From Arbacia lixula (taxonomy: Eukaryota; Echinodermata; Echinoidea; Arbacioida; Arbaciidae), in contig OZ022585.1 in the NCBI GenBank assembly GCA_963669155.1, positions 8,043,744 to 8,107,743 on the forward strand: a DNA stretch of 64,000 nucleotides, read 5' to 3'. The translations under genes were made by a program, and so were the position numbers. This document shows, piece after piece, positions 25,301 to 34,300 of the stretch. Positions within the stretch are counted from its first letter, which is position 1. Each line of letters opens with the position of its first letter. The notes beneath the pieces were generated by a model. That model was not told the DNA's origin, did no database searches, and saw nothing but the letters and a program-made list of their open reading frames with translations.

Positions 25301-28300
25301 TTTTGCCACCACCCTTGGGGCAAGTCACGATGGTCCGAGGTATGGAGTGACACAAGCCCCAGGGGTGAGCCAGACTACCAAGCCATCGGGTGGTCTGTAA
25401 GGGCATGAATGATTGATGGGTACCCAAGGGCATAGTCTAGACTGGGGCCCAGGCCAGGGTGCACGTGCACCCCCCCCCCCCCCCCCCCCCGCGCCAAATA
25501 GGTACACCACTATGGGTTCCTTTTTCTATCGCATTGGTACTCAAGAATGGCTTCCTATACCCCCTTAAAATGCTAAAACCCTGGACCCCCGCCGTTGGTT
25601 TAATTTACTTTCAGATATTTTTAAAGAAAGTCATTCTCATGCCTGAGCATTGTGTTTCATGCTGAACTGGACAAAATATACCGCGGTTTATAACTGCGGC
25701 TCTTTCCCTTTCTTCCCTTTCCCTATGCCAATTCCTTTGAGTTGTTGTGTATACAATGATTTTTTTTGCATGTGGACATGGGACATGTAATGTTTCTTTT
25801 TGTTGATTTTTCCTTTGTTTAGGCCCCTCCTCACACAGTGAACCAGGAGCAGAGACAGGCAGCTGAGCACACCATCCTGGCCTTCCGCCGCGCCTCAAAC
25901 CCTCTCCAGGCATGCCAGTTCATTCTAGGTAATTTCCAGTTGTTATGCCTCATCCTTTTTCCTTTTTCCCCCTTCCCCTTATCGCCGTGTACCATTTAGG
26001 AAAGTGTTGAATTGACATGACTTCAAGGTTCAGTTCAATCTATTTATGCAGGCAACAAATGTATTGATGGTGAAAGTAGAAACCACGGTATAATGTTTAC
26101 AATACTAAATCAGATTGAGCTTAGCATGTGGTAAAAAGAATGTGATCCCCACAGTAAGACTATAATCGCTCTAATGTGAAACATATAAACAAAGGATGTT
26201 TTTCCTCCTTGTAAATATTAGTCCACAAAGGTTGTATTTAGCTGCATGTTGCCCTGCAGTGCAAAAAAGACCCCCCTGTGAATATGGCATTTTGATGCAG
26301 AGGGTAGTCCATTATTAATCTAAAGCTTCAAAAGAACTCCCCTGAACATCGCAAAATCATTGTGTTCCCCTTGGTGGTTACAAGTCTCAAAAGACCCACA
26401 TTATGTACCTTGCGTGTGTGTCTTTCTACATTACTCATTCTGACAGAGCACAGCAACGTGGACTATATCCTGTTCCAGGCGGCGTCAACGGTCAAGGAGG
26501 CGGTGATCCGTGACTGGGCCATGCTTGACCACTCGCAGGTGGACAGTGTCCGGAGCTTCCTGCTCAAATACGTCACACATAAACCTGGGTATGTAGAAGA
26601 GACTGTCTAGAGGAATCAGGAGCCTGCCATGTAGTTTACTAGCATGGTTAGGGTTATGATTAGGCTTGTGGTTAAAAACAGGGTAGCCCTGATGCAGGCC
26701 CCCAAAAATAATGGGAGAATGGGACGAAAAATTCTGAACTGTATACGCCATATATTTAGCGAGTCTAATTTTTCGTGAATCAGGACTTGTCGACAAGTTC
26801 CGGGGGGTTAAATTCACAAACACAGAGTACTAGTGCTGGTAGTACATGTGCGCATGCACGTTGTATTCATATTTTTGCAAGTTGTTAAATTCGCGAATAG
26901 CACCTGACCTGCGAAATTCGCAAAAATAAACCCCCCGCAAAATATATGGCGTATACTGTAGTTTACTAGCATGGTTAGGGGTTATAACAATTTTAGGGTT
27001 GTGGAGAAAGTCTGGGTAGCCGTGTTGCAGATCAAATAAAAACAGAAAACATACGAAAAAACTGTATCATAACTTCCATCATATTATTAGAGAAGGAAAC
27101 TGACTTTGAGCGGAATTTCATTGATCTATAAAATTTTGAGTAGGATTTGGGTGTGTCAAGCATCATCCAAAATATTCGCATTACCTGTAGCCGAGAGACC
27201 GATACAGCATACCGCGGTTCTTCACTCCGAACGGTCTGCACACAGGTCAGTGATTGTCCATGGTAAACATCCAACCAGTGTGTGCAATGCGAGAACCTGC
27301 TTGCTGCATTACAAAAGTACACAAGGATAGTTTTTCACTCTCCTTAAAAACGTTTGTGAAGCTATGACTGTGAAATGTCGTACATGTCATCCTTAAGATG
27401 TACTTCTAATCCATGCATACTTACATGACTTTTGTTAAAAGGCTCTCCTGCTTTTAAGTTCATTTAAAGGGAAGTTCAACTTTGTCCTTAAAGCCCCTGT
27501 CCCACTCTTGCGTGCAAGCGTTGCATGTGATTGCGAGGGACAATTTTTGCAGATGGCCCGCACGTGACAGTACTTAGCGGGTATCTCGCCCGTAGGTGCC
27601 CGGAGGTACGCGCGCAAGTTCCATTTACCCGCAGCAAGTTTTAAGCATTTTCAAAACTTGCTCCAGGTGAGTTGCGGGGAATTGGCTGCAGAGGTCCACG
27701 CAGAACACCAGTAGGAGGCCCTTAGCAGCCGCAAGTCACAGGCAGTTAACTCGCATGAAGTGCGGAGCATAATACGGGTGTTTTACTGGCAAGGAACAGT
27801 GTCGATACTGCCAGCATCCTTGTAGCTGGTCATTTCTGCGGGTGTGGAGCGAGGCAAATACAAGCAAATTACAGGTATTTTTAGGGTCAGTTAATACCTT
27901 TCTGCTGGTTAGTTGAGGGTCGGCTGCAGCCAAGGTGATTAAGTTCTGAGAGGCAGTGCTCATATGTCGCCCGTAACTAATACGGATCAGTTTTGAAGCT
28001 CTCACGCGCCACCAACGCGCCTGACACGCAGGTCACACGGAATACACGCAAGTAGAACATATTTAGCACGGTCCAGCAGGTAAGAAGCACGCAAACCTTG
28101 TCAAAGTTCCTGTCAGCCCGCAGAAATTACCCTGCGTGCTGGAAAATTGTTCCTCGTAAGTCATATGCAATGCTTGCAAGCAATAGTGGGACAGGGGCTT
28201 AAGCTGAATTAGATCAAAGCAGGCGAATCAGAGAAACAGGTTGGCAAATGTTCTTCTGAAGATCAGACATATCAGAAATTTAGCTTGCTCTATAAATCAA

Positions 28301-31300
28301 ACCAATGGAGTTGCCTGTGAAGGTTCATGATCAAAATTTAGTGCCAGTAGTAATGAAAATCATAAATTTCTTAATAAAGTATGTCTGATTTTTCTCAAAA
28401 GTCCATTAGAGGTCAAGAGTCATTGAAAATTGCTATGGAATACAGAATACTGCAAACAACTTAAATTTTATTCTTATATGTCTTCTATTTCTACATGTTG
28501 GTTGCCTAGGTTACCAAGCTATGTGCGTGAACAGATTCTCCAGGCGGTGGCAGTGATCTTCAAGCGAGGGACGGTGGAGAGCAAGGAGAAGGGGAGAGAG
28601 GGGCTGTTCTCGGACATCTCGCACCTGATTGGGAGTGGTGACCCAACTTTGGTGAGGATGATGAGGATGATGGTTGTCATGACAATGGCTATGGTGATGG
28701 TGGTTATGATGATGGTGTGGAAGCCATGTGGGAGTGGTGAGTTTCAGCAGTAATAGGGATAATGATGATGAAGGACAAGGAGACTGAGAGAGAGAGAGGG
28801 GCTCTTCTCAGACCTTTCACTTCTCATCGCCGGTGGAGACGTAAGCTTGGTAAAGAGGATGGGGATGATGGTCGTCATGACAATGTCTATGGTAATGGTG
28901 ATTATGACGGTGATAATTGTGTGGAGGTGGTGTGGGAAGAGGAGATGCCAACAATGTCAATGATAATGAGATGATGGAGAGCAAGGAGACGGAGAGAGAA
29001 GCCCTGTGCTCATCAAAGGATGATGGGGGTAATGGTCATCACGACAATGGCTATGATGACGGTGGTTATGATGATTTTGATGATGGTATGGAGGTGGTGT
29101 GGTAGTGGTAGATGCCAACAATATCAATGATAATGATAATTGAGAGCAAGGAAACGGGGAAGAGAGGGGCTGTTCTAGGACGTAATAACTAGTAGAGACC
29201 AAAATTTGGTAAGGAGGATGAGGAGGATAGGTGATAATTTCACAAGTGATGATTGTGTTCATGGTGTGGAGGTGGTGTTGTGAGTGGTAGATGGCAACGA
29301 TGTCAACAATAATGCTGATGGTCATGACAATGGCTATGGTAATGTTGGGTATGATAATAGGAATGATCATAATGACATGAAGATAATACTATTCCTGGTG
29401 CGACCGCCCTTAATAGACAAAAGTTTGGCTTGTGCTTGTCGCTTGTCGCTCTCATCCCAGGTCTAGGAAGATATATTCTTGTTGCATAAAACTTACCATT
29501 GATGGTAACTTAGCTATCAATGGCAACTTCTATGGCAACCTTGAATTTGTTTGGCTGTTGAGCAATGTTACAATGGTAGTTACCATTGATAATGGAGTTA
29601 CTACCAATGGAAACTTTTATGCAACGGGGCCATGGTCTAGTAGATTCTTCATGAAAGTCAAGGTAATAATCAAGTGATTTGTGTGGAGCTTCATACTTTA
29701 GGAGCACTAAATACAAATCTATTATTGAAAAATTACATGTATTATCAATCTGTCTAACTTTTGTTCTCTTTCTGTCTACTTGTCATTGTTGTTGCATTGG
29801 TTTCAATGTCATTTCTCATTCCATATAGAATATTCACCTAATCTCATTTTGTGAATGTCTCTATCTTCCCTTACTCTCTACAGCAAATGATTGCTTGCTC
29901 CATGCTGACGGCATTGCTCAATGAGTACTCGGGATCGACGAGGACCAGCGACATCGGGCTAAGCTGGGAGTTCCACATCCAGTGCAAGCGCATATTTGAG
30001 GTCAGTGAAGGATGTCACAAACGCTTGCGATAACCGGTGACCAATCATAGCGATGAATCGGTTGATAAGTTGTTATGTAGGCTGCTAATGTTTAACAGTA
30101 ATTTGAAGCAAGGATTTTACATGAGTGTCATTGTTCTGATTGATGCAAAGTCATATGTGGAAAAATGTTTGACATTGAAAATAAAATGTAAATTGGCAAA
30201 ATAGAAAGGGGTAAGATTTTTTGTTCTTCCTAATCCATAATCCATTGTTTCCCAGAAAAAATTGATGTCACAATTGTTTGTCATCGTTTGTGGCATATTT
30301 ACAACATATTTACAACATAACTACAACACTTTTGCTGGTGTTGAAGGGTTTTGTGAAATCCTCCAAAATGATTCATGGCAGTCGCAATGCATCTATGGCC
30401 AGCAAAGGGTTCTGCGATGCATCGCAAACAATTGACCACTGGTCATTCTCTTCATTTCTATCATCCTCCATCAGCTACAGTACAGTCCCATGAAACATCA
30501 CTCACTCTCTGCAAATGACTACACAGGGCTCAGAGAAGTTTGGCCTCCACAGTGCAAAACGGAACCCTCGTGGAAAACCAAAGAGCCCACGTAAACATCG
30601 GATTTTCCTTGTAGGTTGTTAAAATGGGGTGTTTCTTTCATGACACAAGGCCCCACAGTTTAAAAGTTGCCCTTGCAATTGGTCTTTTTTTCTCTCTCTC
30701 TCTCTGCACACTTTAGTCTAAAGAGACTAACAGACAAGGGGGCTATTCAGGGAGCTTGATCCTATCAAGGGCACTAACATTTGATTGATGGAGAGTGCAT
30801 AGACTTACGACTACACAGCTTGTCCGTTGGGGAAGAGACTAAAGAAGTCCATTTTCTGTATGGGTTATGACATGTCATTTGAGCTTTACGCTAGTCCCAA
30901 TTTATTATCAATCTTTTATCGCTTTGATTTGTTTGTGTCCTTGTGATATAGAGCAGACACCATTTCAAGGATTATACGATTTCATGTTGACTTTGCTGCG
31001 TCCTTTGGATTGATAGGTGCATGACCTGAAGAAAGTCTTCATGTTTGCTGTCCAAGTGCTCCACCAGCTGATGGCCACGGAGGGCCCCCTCAACGGCGAG
31101 TCTGGGAAAGTCTTCAACCGATTCCTCATGATCTGTGAGCAGGTGCTCAGCTGGGAATTCCTACTCGTTCGACATATCCTTTCATTTAGAGATAATAATA
31201 ATATGGGTATTTATGCACACTATACACCAGAAAGACCATAGCGCTTACAATCTCCAAAAAATACAATTTAAATTAAAAAGGAATAGAAAAAGTTTAATGA

Positions 31301-34300
31301 GAAAAAAGGTATGTTTTTTAGCGTTCCTAAATATTTTCTATTAAGGAACATTCTCTTCTATGAATTGGGAGACTATTCCATGTATTTGGAGCTGATAAAC
31401 TAGTGATAGCGCGCTTCTCTGAATTTTCAAGAGGTATTTATCTGACATTGAATGAAGTGCTCGTGCAGGTACATATAAGGAAACCATGTCTTGGAGATGG
31501 ACAGGAGCAGTGTGAGAGAATCTTATAAAGAGGATCTGAGAAATGTACAAGTTTGAAGCAAATACAGAGCTGCCAACCGTTACGAAAAATTCGTATTTGT
31601 TACGAAAATCGGAAGAGAATACGAAAATACGAAAGCGCATCATAAAAGTACGAATTCACGGCATAAAAAATAAATTATAAAAAAGGACAAAAGTTGCATC
31701 TTAGCTAGCGATAATGTGGCATGAAAGGCACACATCACCAATATAACCATGTTGTTGACCACTATTATAATCATATATTTGTAAAGTAAAATGTTATGGT
31801 TAGCATTAATAAACTACCCCTAAGCATCGTAGAATAATTCAGCCAATCACGTAGCTCTTTCTGTAACACCTGATCGCTGACTGCATTCACGACACCACCC
31901 ATTCCATTGGCAATACATTCAGCACACACTAATTTGTCCCTCACAAGTAACATAGATACTTGTACCCTTGTAAACTAATGAACCAGGCCAGACTTTCCAG
32001 GCTAAAAGGTGGAGAAATTCACCTCAAATTACTGCAAGATAGGAAGAAACTGAAACCTGGAATATATGTGTATATCACTAGAATAACATTTATAGTGCAT
32101 TAAAATCGTAGTCAGGTTGTTTTAATAACATTTTCATAACATTTGGAAAAAGAAAAAACCCCGAAAATTTATGATTTTTGAACCCCTACCGCTAGCCGAG
32201 TTTCCCCCAGAACTCTGGGGAGGCAAGCTGTTCAAATTCTGCACACTGGTCCCTCACAACATAGATATTCGTACCCTTTTGAAATAATGAACTAGGCCAG
32301 GCAAAGATGAAGAGCTGAAAAAATGGCGGAATCCGCTTCAAATCACTGCAAAATAGGAAGAAGCTGAGACCTGGAATGTAAGTGTATGACACTACAATAT
32401 CATTTATGGTGCATTTTAATGATATTCAGGTTGCTTTTAGAACATTCTCATATCATTTGGAAAAAGAAAAAAAGATCGAAAATTTATGATTTTGTAACCC
32501 CTACCACTAGCTAAGTTTTCCCCCAGAACTCTGGGGAAGGAAAGCTAGACTTAGGCTCAGTGTGCACTGTGGTGCACTGTACATGTACTAGCAGTAGTGC
32601 TACACACTGCTAGCTGCCGATCAGCTGTCAGTGGCAGTTGGCCATTGAGTAGAAGTAAAGGGATAATATTTGTTTAGTCATAGGCTTAGACTTGCTACCT
32701 TCATCATTAAAAATACGAATTTTGAAGGCAAAATACGAATTTTGGAGGTGCAGAATATGAATTTTGACTTTCAAAGGTTGGCAGCCCTGCAAATATGTGA
32801 TGAGATAAATGAGGTAAAAACTGCTCCTGTGCAATGGGTGTGTTTTTTCACTGCTACTGATACATAAATCCCACAAAGCATCAGTTTGTCTCGCGCACAA
32901 ACAATACATTATTTTTTTTTCTTCAAATTCTCCATTATAAGCACAGGGTTTTATGGGGGAAAAAACTCACTGAAATTATTTTCTAAGAAGGGGACATATG
33001 CACATCTAAGACAAAGGACTTAATAAACCTCAAATGTGTGGCTTTAAGAGAGAAATACAACACTGATGCAAGGCTAATTCATATTATATAAAATGCTATA
33101 AACAACAGGGGTTTTACGAGAGAAAGTACTTAAATTCCATTCTGTGTATAAAGATCATCTTCATGAATGAACAATAGATTAAGTTGATTTGAATTGAATT
33201 CAAAATGTGTGGATGGTTGATTGCAACGTTGTTTTTCCTTGACTGCCGACATCCACCGGCCAAGCGGCGAATAGGGTCCTTCCAGCCAGTGGACACACCC
33301 CCTCTGAAGCCTGATGGTAAATGGAGAGACCCCTTCTTGGACAACGGCCTGCTAGAGCTGTTCTTCAAGGTAATGTGGAATATTCTGGGTCAATTAATCT
33401 AGTCAAAATTCAGACATCTATTCATTGCGCATTAATGCCATTATGTTTCCATGCTTTGGCACATTTTGGTTTGCTGCATGATTTACATTCCTAACCACAA
33501 GAGCTGGATTTTGGAGCTGTTGAAGCTTGGCGGGGCTAGTTTTTCAATATAAGACTGAATCTTCTTCAGGGCAATCAAAATGCAGACACATTTTAGTGGG
33601 GTATGACTGCTATTACATTTTGTTTTGATGCGCAATATAAAATCAATGATAAAAATATCACCATTAGTAATGAATGGTTAGAAGGACGTGCATACAATGT
33701 GAATACGTAAGAAACATGGTCTATTGTGCCAATTTGCAATATGAAACAAATGTGATATAAATACAGCATATAAACACAAGTATCTTCTACAAGTATATCA
33801 TGATTCATGGTGGTGATGATGTGCATTTATTTTCATGCCTCCACAAGGAAGTTGCCTGTCCTGTCTGACTGTTGATCTCGTTTATGCGATAACTGAAAAA
33901 ATTAAAAAACTACATCGAACTCAATACAATGATAATTGCAGGGCAATGAACTGATTAGCTTTTGGGTCATGAAGGTCAAAGGTTAGAGGTTACAGGTCAA
34001 AGTCAAATCTCCAAAAATTTCCCTTTTTACATGATGACTTGAGATATATTAAACCAAAAACCATCAAAAACAATTCAATGATAATATATGACAGGATAAT
34101 TCAACGATTCAATTTTTTTCTATCGTTTTAATTCTCCTTGGCAGATCCATGCGAGGATCCGGTTGAATCCAGACTTTTGCCATCACGCCATGCAGTGCCT
34201 CTCTCAGCTAGCTACTCTAGATGGCCCCGTCTTCTCCAACGAAAAGGCCCGGTCAGACTACCTGGCCCACTTCACACGCTGCCTTCTGCAAGTACTCAAT

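Larger units (their letters stand above)
16329..25822 (+). other. XPO4 intron 1 (9.5 kb)
   Basis: GTAAGA donor and TTTGTTTAG acceptor. It holds a CpG-rich block (16.8-18.3 kb), an AT-rich part with the repeated GTTTCGGAYGTTAC motif (19.4-22.6 kb), a G-run at about 23,106-23,121 and a foldback element carrying a zinc-finger-like frame (24.0-25.8 kb). No XPO4 coding sequence is expected or seen inside. Confidence 0.75.
26589..28509 (+). other. XPO4 intron 3
   Basis: 1.9 kb. It contains an inverted-repeat element flanked by a 75-bp direct repeat (26.6-27.03 kb) and the TTAA-flanked family F element (27,488-28,202). Confidence 0.8.

Noticed and set aside
28917-29370. Frames rich in Asp/Asn/His/Ile on both strands
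   Set aside because: They come from the GATGATGG-type repeat and decayed exon 4 copies, not a gene.
31167-31172. GTTCGA as the donor of exon 6
   Set aside because: Weak donor with no following consensus; it would break the frame relation to exon 7.
31135-31240. Continuation of XPO4 exon 6 past 31,173 as a long exon with a later GT donor
   Set aside because: The continued translation (HILSFRDNNNMG...) does not resemble exportin-4 and runs to a stop, while the AT-AC reading restores homology exactly.
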